Below, in pieces: positions 52,368-62,096 of a stretch of DNA of 64,000 nt (position 1 is the stretch's first letter; each line of letters opens with the position of its first letter). The stretch covers positions 1-64,000 of the forward strand of contig PDUC01000045.1 of assembly GCA_002747255.1 (NCBI GenBank), written 5' to 3'. The translations under genes and the position numbers were made by a program. A model generated the notes under the pieces. The model was not told the DNA's origin. It did no database searches and saw nothing but the letters and a program-made list of their open reading frames with translations. Source of the DNA: Acidobacteriota bacterium. GTDB lineage: Bacteria > Acidobacteriota > Holophagae > Acanthopleuribacterales > Acanthopleuribacteraceae.

Positions 52368-53663
52368 ATGTTTGGGAAAAAAAAGCTTGGAAAGCGTCGT
52401 TCCTTTGATTCAGGAAAAATAAATATCAGCAACAGTGATATTCAGGAAAAAATTAAATACCTGGGCTTGACCGAAGAAGACCTGGGAAGGTTGAACGGCT
52501 GGAAGCAAATAGTAGACGATCACTTTTCCAACACCACAGGTCTGTTTTACGATGCAATCAAAGGTAATGAACACACTTATGAAATGATGAACCGCTTCAG
52601 TACCATTGAAAAACAAAAACCGATCCTTAAAAAATACATTGATTCTTTTTTCTCTGGTACCATTGATGATCACTATGTGGCATCCCGACAGCAAATTGGG
52701 CAGGTTCATGAAGAAATCGGACTTGATAACTCCTGGTACATCTTTCAATACGAACACATTAAAACAGCCTGCCAACATTCGCTGATAAAAGCAGGAGCAT
52801 CTTCTCAAGAGGTCGTTGATTTTATAGACAGTCTATGGCGAATGATCAGCTTTGACAAGGCACTCATTTTGGATGCACTCAATAACGCTCAAATTGCAAA
52901 AATTAAAGCTATGAAAAGTGAAGGTGATCTTTTTATTAAGGACTTTAAAAAAGCCATCATTCAATTGGAGCAGAAAAATCTCACTTCAAGCATTGACGGT
53001 GAGTACTCCCAAAACTTTCAAAATATAGCGGATACATACAATACAGGAATGGAAGCACTTAGCTCGGCTTTTGGCAGAATTTTCAGCTCAGTCGAAGAGC
53101 AAACGACAACAGGAGTTCAAATCCTGGCTGGCGCGACAAGAGAAATTGCTCAAGCTATTGGCGATGTCGCAGAAAACGCTGACAGAGCCAAGAGTGCAAC
53201 TTCTGAGACAGTGATTAAAATTGGTCATGCAACCAGGAAGATGACTGAGCTCAACGATAAATCCACTGAGATTGGGAAAGTAACGGAATCCATAGAACAG
53301 ATAGCAGATCAAATCAATTTACTGGCGCTCAATGCGACAATCGAGGCTTCCCGCGCTGGTGAGAGCGGCAAGGGCTTTGCCGTTGTTGCCAGTGAAATAC
53401 GTGCCCTGTCAAAGCAGACAGATGAAGCCATTGACGGTATCAGACAGGTCATTGCAGAAATGCAGAATTCCTCAAACACAGCAACTCAAGACATTCAAAC
53501 AATTAATACTGAAATGGAAAAAATCGATGAAATTGTCTCAAACATCGCCGCGGCAACAACAGAAGTTGACGTGACAAGCAAGGAATTGAACAGTTATTCA
53601 GAAGACCTCTCCCACAAGGGTGATGCCCTCAAACAGGACCTGGATCAGTTCACGACCAGCTGA
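52368..53663 (+). CDS. Globin-coupled methyl-accepting chemotaxis protein
   Basis: A 431-residue soluble sensor with no membrane segment. Residues about 25-175 are a protoglobin-type sensor domain; His114 ([10 protein letters not shown]) is the probable proximal heme ligand. The C-terminal half is a chemoreceptor signalling coiled coil with the conserved tip [20 protein letters not shown] and [17 protein letters not shown] that binds CheA/CheW. It would report oxygen or another gas to the chemotaxis system. The start at 52368 follows GGAG. No che genes are in the window. Confidence 0.92.
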   Translation: MFGKKKLGKRRSFDSGKINISNSDIQEKIKYLGLTEEDLGRLNGWKQIVDDHFSNTTGLFYDAIKGNEHTYEMMNRFSTIEKQKPILKKYIDSFFSGTIDDHYVASRQQIGQVHEEIGLDNSWYIFQYEHIKTACQHSLIKAGASSQEVVDFIDSLWRMISFDKALILDALNNAQIAKIKAMKSEGDLFIKDFKKAIIQLEQKNLTSSIDGEYSQNFQNIADTYNTGMEALSSAFGRIFSSVEEQTTTGVQILAGATREIAQAIGDVAENADRAKSATSETVIKIGHATRKMTELNDKSTEIGKVTESIEQIADQINLLALNATIEASRAGESGKGFAVVASEIRALSKQTDEAIDGIRQVIAEMQNSSNTATQDIQTINTEMEKIDEIVSNIAAATTEVDVTSKELNSYSEDLSHKGDALKQDLDQFTTS

Positions 53664-54211
53664 TTCAGTCATGAGTTGAGATCGATCACTCTTAATGAGC
53701 TGTAAATAAATCTCGCCAGCTTTCCTTAGTATCCATACTTTTTGAATGCAGCGACAAACAATCTCTCGAGATGGTGTGGAGAGGTCAACGGCATTGGACT
53801 GAGACTCGATACGGCATTTAAAACGTTATAGAAAATAACGGTTTGCTCCTGTCTCCGGGCACCAGTCTCCCCTGAATGCGCTTCTCTTTATGAGCAAATA
53901 GGCCGACAAAGTGCCATAAAAGACAGAATAATTGCGAATGATAAGCTTTTCCATGCAATTCAAATTATACCTATTCTGAAAAGACACTTAACTGAAATTT
54001 CAGCGCATCGGGAAATAGCGATTCAGCCAGTAACAACTTCACAAAAAATAGTTGACTACATTGAAAAATAATCTTATCCTATGGCCATTGAGTTTAAATT
54101 GCTATGTGAATGGCTCATTATTATGTGCCCTTAGTAGCCTATGGTTTTCTATTGGCCATCGAACAAAATGTACTTCAAAAAAAAGATTCTTTTCTTTTTA
54201 AGGGAGCACGT
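53664..54211. other. Intergenic region before the VgrG cluster
   Basis: 548 bp without a convincing gene. It contains the promoter at 54052-54080 and a leader of about 125 bases before the gene at 54212. An ATG at 54110 is in frame but has no ribosome-binding site. Confidence 0.5.
54052..54080 (+). promoter_or_regulatory. Promoter of the VgrG cluster
   Basis: TTGACT (54052-54057), a 17-base spacer and TATCCT (54075-54080). It is placed to transcribe the 242-residue gene and probably vgrG, which follows 60 bp after it. Confidence 0.6.
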
Positions 54212-54940
54212 ATGTGTGATCAATATGGATATAGAGGACAAACACCTCCCCGATCAGCACCCGTCCAAACCGACCAGATACCTATTCCCGCTCGCCATGA
54301 GTCCTGGTCAACGCTTGACAGACGGTTCAGGCAAACTGGGGGACGAATCCAGCCTCGTCTGCCAGACGCTCCTCAAGGCACTGTGCACACTTTTGAAAGT
54401 CGACACGCTCTTGTTCGGCACTTTCGCAGCATTCGTGATCGCGGTGATTTGTACAATAACGATCCAGTAGCTTTCAGAGCTCAGGCGCACGGTCGGCAAG
54501 GACCGGGTATGACACCACTTGAAGCTTCCGGGCAGTTTGTTTTACACTCTCAAACTTCAATGCCTCATTTTATCTATCTCTTTGAGCAAACCCCTATCTC
54601 CAACTCCCTCCTACCGGGCATTGGAATGACCAGAAGAACTCATACCAGGTCGCCAGTTGGACACAATGTCTCAATAGCTTCCCACAGGGAAGCCATTGGC
54701 AACGCCATAGCCTTGGCATTAAACTACCTGGCAAGCATTTCTGTTGCCATTGCAGAGCACATACATCATGCAGTGGTTATTTACAAACCGCCTACCAGAC
54801 TCGGAGGTTCAAATGACCCGAGGCGGACATCACCCTATCACTTTGTGATGATACGGCCTCTGGGCATGAGGAACAGACAACTCACTCTTTTACCTTGGAA
54901 TCTTGCAACCCCCGCTCACGCGCGTAACTATCTTCTTTAA
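54212..54940 (+). CDS. Unknown protein upstream of vgrG, candidate secreted cargo
   Basis: A 242-residue protein starting MCDQYGYRGQ after AAGGGAG. The first ~90 residues are rich in Arg, Pro and Gln and look disordered. The middle contains a hydrophobic helix-forming stretch (GNAIALALNYLASISVAIA) flanked by His/Arg (EHIHHAVVIYKPP). No signal peptide is evident. I recognise no family or catalytic motif. Its place at the head of a VgrG/PAAR cluster makes an effector or an adaptor the first guesses, but nothing in the sequence proves it. Confidence 0.6.
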   Translation: MCDQYGYRGQTPPRSAPVQTDQIPIPARHESWSTLDRRFRQTGGRIQPRLPDAPQGTVHTFESRHALVRHFRSIRDRGDLYNNDPVAFRAQAHGRQGPGMTPLEASGQFVLHSQTSMPHFIYLFEQTPISNSLLPGIGMTRRTHTRSPVGHNVSIASHREAIGNAIALALNYLASISVAIAEHIHHAVVIYKPPTRLGGSNDPRRTSPYHFVMIRPLGMRNRQLTLLPWNLATPAHARNYLL

Positions 54941-55000
54941 CAATGGTCTATTGCAAAACAAATAAAATATTCGCTGTATCTAAAATAATGTGAGGAATAT

Positions 55001-56920
55001 ATGTCAGCTTCAAGCCACAATGTAGCCGATCTTCTTTGGCAAAGCCCCGGAAAAAATATTGAAATACTCTCCATGACTGTCAGAGAAGCCATCTCAGAAC
55101 TTTACCTAATTCACTGCGTCATTAAAAGCCCGGAAGTGGCTTTGTCCTTCCAGGATATGTTGAACAAGAAGGCTGAAGTAAAGCTCATGTGCGGTACTGA
55201 GCTTGAAGATGAACGTGTTTTCACAGGCATCATCACGCGGTTCAGGCAAATGCGAACACGTCACGGAAACCTTTCAACAGCCAAAGTACAATCCTATCAG
55301 TATGAGGTTGAAATCCGACCTAAGCTCTGGTTACTGACGCGCCAGCACAATTCCAAAATTTTTCAAGAGAAGACAGTGCGAGATATTGTCTCAGAAGTCT
55401 TGGACGATGCGGGACTTGAATACAATTGGTTTATTTCAGGCAGCCCCAGACAACGCGAGTACTGTGTACAGTATGAGGAATCCGATTACGCGTTTATCTC
55501 CAGGTTGCTGGAAGAGGAAGGTATCTGTTTTTATTTTGATCACGAAAAACAAGCAGTCATGTTTTCCGATAATAGCGGAGGTCACTTTCCCTGTCAGCCA
55601 ATTTCAGAAGCCAGATATGAAGAGGAGGTCAGCCTTCAGTTTGCCAGTGGCCGACGTGAATTTGTATCTGACTTTTCTTATGAAGAACATCTATGCACAG
55701 GCAAATTCACACTGGATCACTACAACTACGAGATTAGCAAAACGAACATTCAAGTGGGATCAGATGAGGCTGAAATACCCTGTACCAATCGTTTCGAGCA
55801 CTATGAACACACCCAGAATTACAAAAACGATGGGGAAGGACAGCCTTTAACTGATATCCGCAAAGAAGAAACCATAGCCTGGGCCAAAGTAGGAGAAGGT
55901 ATTGCCACAAACCGATCCTTTGAAGCAGGTTATACCATTACGCTTTCAGATCACTTCAGAGATGACCTGAATGGCGACTGGCTGCTGGAGTCGGTGCAAA
56001 TGTACTTAGAACAGGGCAGCTGTCAAACTAACTTTACAGCTCTTCCGGTCAGTGTCCCATTCAGACCTAGACGTAAAACACCCATTCCCAAAGTAACAGG
56101 TGTTCAGACAGCAGAAGTAACCGGCCCTCCAGGAGCAAAAGTCTACCTGGATGAGCTGGGTCGGTGCAAATTGCAGTTCAACTGGGATCGCGAAGGTGAA
56201 AAAAACGACCGTTCCTCCATGTGGGTCCGTGTTTCCAATGGCTACGCGGGTAAAAACTATGGAATTCAGTGGATTCCAAGAATAGGGAATGAGGTCCTGG
56301 TGACATTCATCAACGGAAACCCCGATCTCCCCGTAGTCACAGGCAGGGTCTACAACGATTTCAATACACCTCCTCTTGGTCCACCCGAATTATTTGAGAA
56401 CATCCTCAAAACAATCAAAGACAATCACATCCTCTTCAGCGATGAAGATTCCAAAGAGCTCGTCCAGTTACGAGCGCAAAAGGACATGAAAAACCTGGTG
56501 GTCAATAACCGTCAAACACAGATTGGCAACGATGAACACATTAATATCAAGAAAAACAAGAAACAGCTTGTAGAAGAAGAGTATCACCTCCACGTTGGAA
56601 CAGACAGAAAAGAAAAAGTGGATGGAGATTATTCACTGGAAATATCTGGTAACAAGCACATGAAAACGGGCTCTCTATTTGCAATTGATACCGAACAAGA
56701 GCTGCACTTAAAGTCGGGCATGAAAATGATCAATGAATCAGGCACGTCCATCACGTTGAAAGCCGGTGGCAGCTTCATTCAAATTGATCCATCTGGGGTT
56801 ACGATCAAAGGCCCAATCGTTAAAATAAATAGTGGCGGTAGTGCAAAAAGTGGTTCAGGCATTCAACTGTCATCTCCTGAAGATCCCCCTGAGCTTTCCC
56901 TATCTGGAGATCCCGGATAG
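55001..56920 (+). CDS. vgrG: Type VI secretion tip protein VgrG
   Basis: A 639-residue VgrG, the trimeric spike at the end of the Hcp tube. The gp27-like part shows REYCVQYEESDYAFISRLLE and EEGICFYFDHE, the OB-fold/gp5-like part shows DELGRCKLQFNWDREGEKND and WVRVSNGYAGKNYGIQWIPR, followed by GNEVLVTFINGNPDLPVVTG. The C-terminus is a beta-helix-like needle with a short Ser/Gly tail and no extra catalytic domain. GAGG precedes the ATG. Sheath, baseplate and ATPase genes are absent, so this is an orphan cluster relying on a system elsewhere. Confidence 0.95.
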   Translation: MSASSHNVADLLWQSPGKNIEILSMTVREAISELYLIHCVIKSPEVALSFQDMLNKKAEVKLMCGTELEDERVFTGIITRFRQMRTRHGNLSTAKVQSYQYEVEIRPKLWLLTRQHNSKIFQEKTVRDIVSEVLDDAGLEYNWFISGSPRQREYCVQYEESDYAFISRLLEEEGICFYFDHEKQAVMFSDNSGGHFPCQPISEARYEEEVSLQFASGRREFVSDFSYEEHLCTGKFTLDHYNYEISKTNIQVGSDEAEIPCTNRFEHYEHTQNYKNDGEGQPLTDIRKEETIAWAKVGEGIATNRSFEAGYTITLSDHFRDDLNGDWLLESVQMYLEQGSCQTNFTALPVSVPFRPRRKTPIPKVTGVQTAEVTGPPGAKVYLDELGRCKLQFNWDREGEKNDRSSMWVRVSNGYAGKNYGIQWIPRIGNEVLVTFINGNPDLPVVTGRVYNDFNTPPLGPPELFENILKTIKDNHILFSDEDSKELVQLRAQKDMKNLVVNNRQTQIGNDEHINIKKNKKQLVEEEYHLHVGTDRKEKVDGDYSLEISGNKHMKTGSLFAIDTEQELHLKSGMKMINESGTSITLKAGGSFIQIDPSGVTIKGPIVKINSGGSAKSGSGIQLSSPEDPPELSLSGDPG

Positions 56921-57158
56921 GGTCTGAAGGCGACACCAGCCAATGGTGGTCTTTGCCGGCTCGAATGGATCGAAAGGGCATGCGTCCAAAGGATCGGAGG
57001 GTTATCCATTAAAAATAGTCATATTAACTCAAACTTCAATAACATCCGGGAATCAAGTGATTAAAAAGAGCGCCAAAGCTTGAAATCCTTTCCCTTTACA
57101 CCATAAAGAAGATGAGCTTCATCTTTAACAATCCCGTTAGTTACAAAAGGAGGAAATA

Positions 57159-57476
57159 ATGCCCCAGGCAGGCAGAATAGGAGATAAATCAAGGGCACCA
57201 GTGGATGCCCACGGGTGTCCCGCATGTCCGCACAATGTTACAGGACCTGCAATTACGGGTTCGCCTGATGTTCTTATCAACAATCGTCCAGCCTTACGTG
57301 TGAAGGATAAAGGATTGCACGCAGCATGCTGTAGTTGCAACATGTGGGAGGCAAAGGTAGGCAGTTCCACCGTAATGATCAATAACCGGTTTGCTTTCAG
57401 GAAAGGTGATCTCAGTATGCATTGCGGCGGATTTGGAACTCTCATCCAAGGCAGTCCAGACGTTCTTATTGGATAG
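57159..57476 (+). CDS. PAAR-domain spike tip protein
   Basis: A 105-residue PAAR protein that would sharpen the VgrG spike and bind Zn. It has two PAAR-like turns (GPAITGSPDVLINNRPALR and KVGSSTVMINNRFAFRKGD) and several Cys/His residues (HGCPACPH, HAACCSC, SMHCGG), somewhat more Cys than usual. AAAGGAGG gives a strong ribosome-binding site. No effector domain is fused. The next gene starts eight bases after its stop. Confidence 0.9.
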   Translation: MPQAGRIGDKSRAPVDAHGCPACPHNVTGPAITGSPDVLINNRPALRVKDKGLHAACCSCNMWEAKVGSSTVMINNRFAFRKGDLSMHCGGFGTLIQGSPDVLIG

Positions 57477-57484
57477 GAGATTCT

Positions 57485-58339
57485 ATGACCGACAACCTGA
57501 ACAGTGAACAGTTGGACCAACTCAACAAGGCCAATCAAAAAATAAAAAAATGTAGTGAAAAAGTTGCAAAAGCCCGTCAGGAGTTCATTGAAGCGGGAAC
57601 GTTTATGTCTTCACCTGAAGTTGCAGATGCTCAGAGTCAGATCCAAAAGCAAGTTGATCAAATAAAAAAGGTTCTAAATAGTCAAACATCCGAAGACATG
57701 AAAAAAGCTCTGGCTGACCAAGTGCAATCACAATTGCTGTATGAACAGAAAATAGAAGAATTCTGTTCCCTTTGGACTGAAGAGTATTTAAAAAAAGTAA
57801 AATCAGGACTCCCTCATTTTGATCATGAGGTCCAATCCCGATTAAATCACTTCTTGAGTGAAGCAAATGAACCGAGAATTGAAACTAACAAGGCCCTTTT
57901 GCAAGTTATGCAGCAAGAGGCCGATTCAGACACGATGGAACTGATGACGTTTAATTCGGAAATACTCACCGAAGAACAGCAAAAAGCTGAGCAGGCCACA
58001 AGACTTCAAGTATTGAAAAAAATGGAAGAAGCTGGAGAGGAAGTTTCAGGCTTTGATATTTCTCTATTTCAAGACCCCGACTTGGTTGCCAAAGAAATGG
58101 ACTCTGTCGATTCACTCACCGCTGCAGCAGAGACCTTGAAAGCAGCTCCCGATTTTGAAATAAGCCCTGAAATAGAAGAACAAATGAAGCCCTTGCAAGA
58201 GGCCTCCGTACTCTATATGGAAAAACTGGCCGAAGGTGATCAGCGAATTATGTCGGCAGAAAAAAACCTGCTTCTTGCAGAGAAAGCCCTGCTTGAGGCC
58301 CGAGATGCCTATAAAACGTTGAAGCAATCCTTCATCTAA
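57485..58339 (+). CDS. Coiled-coil protein of the VgrG cluster
   Basis: A 284-residue helical protein, Glu/Lys/Gln-rich, with coiled-coil stretches at about 5-35, 45-75 and 225-280 (EKNLLLAEKALLEARDAYKT). No signal peptide and no membrane segment. The start follows AGGAG at five to six bases. I recognise no family. Between PAAR and DUF2169 genes, it could be a chaperone or adaptor that loads cargo onto the spike; inference from position only. Confidence 0.65.
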   Translation: MTDNLNSEQLDQLNKANQKIKKCSEKVAKARQEFIEAGTFMSSPEVADAQSQIQKQVDQIKKVLNSQTSEDMKKALADQVQSQLLYEQKIEEFCSLWTEEYLKKVKSGLPHFDHEVQSRLNHFLSEANEPRIETNKALLQVMQQEADSDTMELMTFNSEILTEEQQKAEQATRLQVLKKMEEAGEEVSGFDISLFQDPDLVAKEMDSVDSLTAAAETLKAAPDFEISPEIEEQMKPLQEASVLYMEKLAEGDQRIMSAEKNLLLAEKALLEARDAYKTLKQSFI

Positions 58340-58366
58340 ATATAACAAAATAAGGAAGATTTAAAA

Positions 58367-59212
58367 ATGCCACCTCTAAACACCGATCTTATGGCTATGA
58401 CGGCAAAAATACTGTTTACGGCCAAAACAATCAGGTTACCCATCAAATGGAAAAAACCAAACTATCAATTCCCTCAAGCATTTAACCCTTCCCAATTAAT
58501 GGTTCCACTCAATCCTCCAACTCCACCCTTCGAATTCTTTTCTCCTACCGCAAACAAATATCACGTATCTGCAGCCGCGAGTATTGGCAAAAAATTTGCC
58601 GCTTACATTGATGGTATTTGCAGTGCAATAGGAAAAGGAGTCGATTTTTTTCGATCGACAGCTTATTTACAAGGTATGCAAATTTATGCCTCTCTCGCCA
58701 TTGGAACACCGGGCTGTCTAAACGCGCCGCCAATCGGACCAACTATCTTAGCCGCCGCCCCCAAAGCGACCAAGTACGAAGAAGCCTATTCAAAGGCCAT
58801 TGCCAATGCCATTGGAACAAGGTGGTTTGAATGGCAATCTGGCCTTATTGTTCCAGGCCTCCCATGGTATCCCCCATTTGTCAGCTTTCCCGGACCGATA
58901 ACCCCTCCTACGCCCAATACACCCCAACCACTCATTATCTGCCCTTCCACGAAATTTGCTTCGCTTTCAAAACCTGCTCTTAAAAGTACAATGATCCGCC
59001 AATTGAATCATAAACACGCACCCCATCACAAAGACCTTTTTGATGCCATATGCAAGGCATTCATATTGGTATTTATGATATGGCTGACCCAGCAAAACAT
59101 AACGAATGCAATGGGCTTTGGTCCTGTGCCCACTTTCGCACCCCCAGTCTTACCCGCTGGTCCTGTTGTCGGCGGCACGGTACTGCCTAATCCTGGTATT
59201 TTTGTTTCTTAA
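58367..59212 (+). CDS. Proline-rich protein of the VgrG cluster
   Basis: A 281-residue protein with many Pro and Gly. A Lys/Pro N-terminus is followed by an Ala-rich domain containing KKFAAYIDGICSAIGKGVD and NAIGTRWFEWQSGLIVPGLP (about 147-166). One hydrophobic segment near 225-245 (AICKAFILVFMIWLTQQNI) may insert in a membrane or be buried. From memory, similar genes occur next to PAAR and DUF2169 genes in other bacteria, but I cannot give a family name. AAGGAAG precedes the ATG. Could be a cargo or baseplate accessory. Confidence 0.65.
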   Translation: MPPLNTDLMAMTAKILFTAKTIRLPIKWKKPNYQFPQAFNPSQLMVPLNPPTPPFEFFSPTANKYHVSAAASIGKKFAAYIDGICSAIGKGVDFFRSTAYLQGMQIYASLAIGTPGCLNAPPIGPTILAAAPKATKYEEAYSKAIANAIGTRWFEWQSGLIVPGLPWYPPFVSFPGPITPPTPNTPQPLIICPSTKFASLSKPALKSTMIRQLNHKHAPHHKDLFDAICKAFILVFMIWLTQQNITNAMGFGPVPTFAPPVLPAGPVVGGTVLPNPGIFVS

Positions 59213-59223
59213 GGAGATCCCAT

Positions 59224-60240
59224 TTGATTATCAACAACAACACACCCTATCAAGCTGAATCCACTTTGGATAAAGATGGTGATCTTAACTCTATGATCGT
59301 AGTTGTTATCAAAGCAACTTTTCAATTCAATGCTCAAGGTCAAGTTAACCTGGCCGCCAAACAAATTCCTGTGTATCTCTGCGATGAAATGATCGACTCA
59401 TACCCCATTGGGTCTGTACGCTTTGAGTCGGACATGGCACCTTTTAAACCTAAGGGTGATCTGCTTATTCTTGGCCATGCCTGTCCTCCAGACGGCTCGG
59501 CAACGTCTCTCGAAGTGGGATTCCGATGCAGAGACATGGAAAAGGTTCTCGCTGTTTTCGGAGATCGCAAATGGGAAGCAGGCGGCTTCATGGGAGGCAT
59601 ACAAGCTTCTCAGCCTGAGCCCTTTGAAGAGCTGGAATTGACCTTTGGTCGATCTTTTGGTGGAATCGACATGGTATACGGTGCGATTTGCGCAGCTAAC
59701 CAGGCTGGTATGGGAATGATTAGCAAGAAAGCAAAAAAAGAAGAAATTATTGAGAAACCTCTTCCCAATATTGAAAATCCAAACCATCTTATCCGGTCAT
59801 GGAAAGATCACCCTATACCTGTTGGCATGGGTCATGTCAGTAAAGGTTCTTCTGAGCGAGTGGGTTTTTTAGGAACTTACGATGAAGCATGGCATAAGGA
59901 TAGAAAACCCGACCGCCCAATTGATTTTGATTTCCAATTTTTTAACTCAGCTCCCAAGGATCAACAGTTAGACGGTTTTTTTCAAGGAGGAGAATTAATT
60001 GAACTGCTTAACTTAACACCGGGTACAGCACAAGTTCAATTCACACTTCCTGAAATCAAGGTAAACGCAACTCTTAAACGAAGAGACGTAGAGCAAAAAG
60101 AGCCATTTCCCCTCAACCTGGATACCGTATGTGTCATGACAAAAGACATGACCTTCACCCTCACCTGGCGAGGCTGGCTCCCTGTCTATGACCCACTCAT
60201 GCAGGATGTCGAAATGATTACGATTGAATCATCACAGTAG
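59224..60240 (+). CDS. DUF2169-family type VI secretion accessory protein
   Basis: A 338-residue DUF2169 protein. Members are almost always found with VgrG and PAAR genes and are thought to be adaptors or chaperones for effector loading. Features are VVVIKATFQFNAQGQ near the N-terminus, YPIGSVRFESDMAPFKPKGD, and LNLDTVCVMTKDMTFTLTWRG near the C-terminus. The start is TTG at 59224, preceded by AAGGAG at seven bases. Last gene of the cluster. Confidence 0.87.
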   Translation: MIINNNTPYQAESTLDKDGDLNSMIVVVIKATFQFNAQGQVNLAAKQIPVYLCDEMIDSYPIGSVRFESDMAPFKPKGDLLILGHACPPDGSATSLEVGFRCRDMEKVLAVFGDRKWEAGGFMGGIQASQPEPFEELELTFGRSFGGIDMVYGAICAANQAGMGMISKKAKKEEIIEKPLPNIENPNHLIRSWKDHPIPVGMGHVSKGSSERVGFLGTYDEAWHKDRKPDRPIDFDFQFFNSAPKDQQLDGFFQGGELIELLNLTPGTAQVQFTLPEIKVNATLKRRDVEQKEPFPLNLDTVCVMTKDMTFTLTWRGWLPVYDPLMQDVEMITIESSQ

Positions 60241-60414
60241 TGCAGGTGTTTTAAAATAGACCGTGGCGAACAAGCCGAAAAAAATGTGTAAGCGATCCTG
60301 TAGCCGCATCAATCCATAAAAAAGGATCACGGCAGAATCCGTATGAATGGAAGAGCTATGAGCGAAACAAACAAGCCCACTTATTCCGGGCTGTCTGGGA
60401 AGATACCTGGGTTA

Positions 60415-60894
60415 TCATATTCTTTTTCTCATTGTCAAAGATGTTTCTGTTTCTTCCACAGTCTCAAACCCAATTCTTTTGTAAAGATTTAAAGCCTTAT
60501 TCGCCTTGTCAACACTAAGCGATAAAAACTTTACTTCAATTTTATTATATTCAGCAATAATTGCCTTAATCAACTTTGTACCTATACCTTGGTTACGATA
60601 ATCATTTTTGATAGCCATACTGAGTTCTGGAGTTTTATTATCAATATAACCAAATCCTTTATTCTCATTTGTGAAAAGTCGTCCCCAAACTGCACCAACA
60701 AGTTTATTATCAATTTCCACAACCAAAGCAATGTCAAATTTATCTTTTCCCCACTTCTCAATATACTTAGACAAAGAGAGCTCTTTGACTATTTCCCTGG
60801 GGAAAGGGGGATGTCCTTCTGGAATGAAAATTGCCTCATATAACATATCCGCCAAGAAATCGGACTCTCTTGATTTTAATGCTCGTATTATCAT
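60415..60894 (-). CDS. GNAT acetyltransferase
   Basis: A 159-residue GNAT protein (MIIRALKSRESDFLADMLYE) with acetyl-CoA loop RNQGIGTKL near residue 100 and the C-terminal NKALNLYKRIGFE motif. The substrate is unknown. It is markedly more A/T-rich than its neighbours and lies alone between the VgrG cluster and repeat array 4, suggesting recent acquisition. No clear ribosome-binding site. Confidence 0.85.
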   Translation of the reverse strand: MIIRALKSRESDFLADMLYEAIFIPEGHPPFPREIVKELSLSKYIEKWGKDKFDIALVVEIDNKLVGAVWGRLFTNENKGFGYIDNKTPELSMAIKNDYRNQGIGTKLIKAIIAEYNKIEVKFLSLSVDKANKALNLYKRIGFETVEETETSLTMRKRI

Positions 60895-61099
60895 GATTTC
60901 TTAACGTTCATACCGGACACCCAAAGTTTGAACACCGATTTTCATTACGTAAATTGACATAGCCCTTTTATACTATGAAAAAGAAACCATTTCAAAGTTA
61001 ATTCATGCCCTCAACCATGGTATTCAGGTGGCGTTCATGATGACTATATTGCTTTTTATTGCTTTAACCAGTTTTTTTACCACGAATGAACGGATTGAA

Positions 61100-62005
61100 T
61101 GGAACAACCGAATAAAGGTTTATTGATGAATGAATGGCGTTCAGAACCTCAAATAAACAGCCAACGATTTTGTGGGTGGCTTTCTATATGAAGATCTGTG
61201 TTTATCTGTGTTCATCTGTGGTTCTTTTTTTTAACCACAGATGGACACGGATGTTTTTTAACCACGAATAAACACGAATTCACACGAATGAACGGATTGT
61301 ATGGGACAACCGAATAAAGGTTTTTTGATTCATGAATGGCGTTCAGAACCTCATGAATGGCGTTCAGAACCTCAAATGCACCACCAACGATTTTGTGAGT
61401 GACTTCCTATTTACAAATCTGTGTTTATCTGTGTTCATTTGTGGTTCTTTTTTTTTAACCACTGATGGACACGGATGGACACAGATGTTTTTAACCACGA
61501 ATGAACACGAATTCACACGAATGAACGATTTGAATGGGACAACTGAATAAAGGTTTATTGATGAATGAATGGCGTTTAGAACTTCAAATGCACTACCAAT
61601 GTTTTGCGAGTGGCTTCCTATTTGAAAATCTGTGTTTATCTGTGTTCATCTGTGGTTTCTTTTTTTTTAACCACAGATGGACACGGATGGACACGGATGT
61701 TTTTAACCACGAATGAATCTGTGGTACCCAAATAGAGGTTTATTGATTAATGAATAATGTTTAGAACCTCAAATGAACAACCAACGATTTTGTGGGTGGC
61801 TTCCTATTTACAAATCTGTGTTTATCTGTGTTCATCTGTGGTTCTTTTTTTAACCACGAATGAACACGAATGAATAATGTTTAGAACCTCAAATGGACAG
61901 CCTATGGTTTTGTGCGTGGCTTCCTATAGGAGTATCCGTGTCCATCTGTGTTCATCTGTGGTTCCTTTTTATATATACGTGTTCATCCGTGGCTTCTTCT
62001 TTTAA
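61100..62005. repeat. Repeat array 4 (five diverged, shrinking units)
   Basis: The same family as at 98-4665 but a different subfamily: arms start near 61197, 61421, 61627, 61814 and 61937, so spacings shrink from about 224 to 206, 187 and 123 bp. Each has the TTCATCTGTG arm, a T-run, the CACAGATGGA arm and a CACGAATGAA block. On the minus strand copies read THKIVGCLFEVLNAI, HSQNIGSAFEVLNAI and THKIVGCSFEVLNII after an ATGAACACAGAT-type start, so the gene-start relic is better preserved here than in arrays 1-3. The last copy lacks most of the middle. Confidence 0.9.
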
Positions 62006-62028
62006 AACCGGGGAAAACCCGGGTGTCC

Positions 62029-62059
62029 TGATTTGCATGACTGATTTGCATGATTTGCA
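62029..62059. repeat. Short tandem repeat TGATTTGCA
   Basis: Three copies of TGATTTGCA within 31 bp at the right end of array 4. It differs from the array units and marks the boundary to the coding region that starts at 62097 on the opposite strand. Confidence 0.7.
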
Positions 62060-62096
62060 GGGGATTTTGCAATTTGAATGGCACCCGGGGTCTTAC

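Noticed and set aside
54212-60240. Complete type VI secretion system
   Set aside because: No sheath, Hcp, baseplate, membrane complex or ClpV genes are present; only tip and accessory genes.
60895-60960. attC-like site before the A/T-rich acetyltransferase gene
   Set aside because: An AACGTTAAGA-type sequence is present on the minus strand, but no matching RYYYAAC box and no paired stem were found at 50-100 bp.
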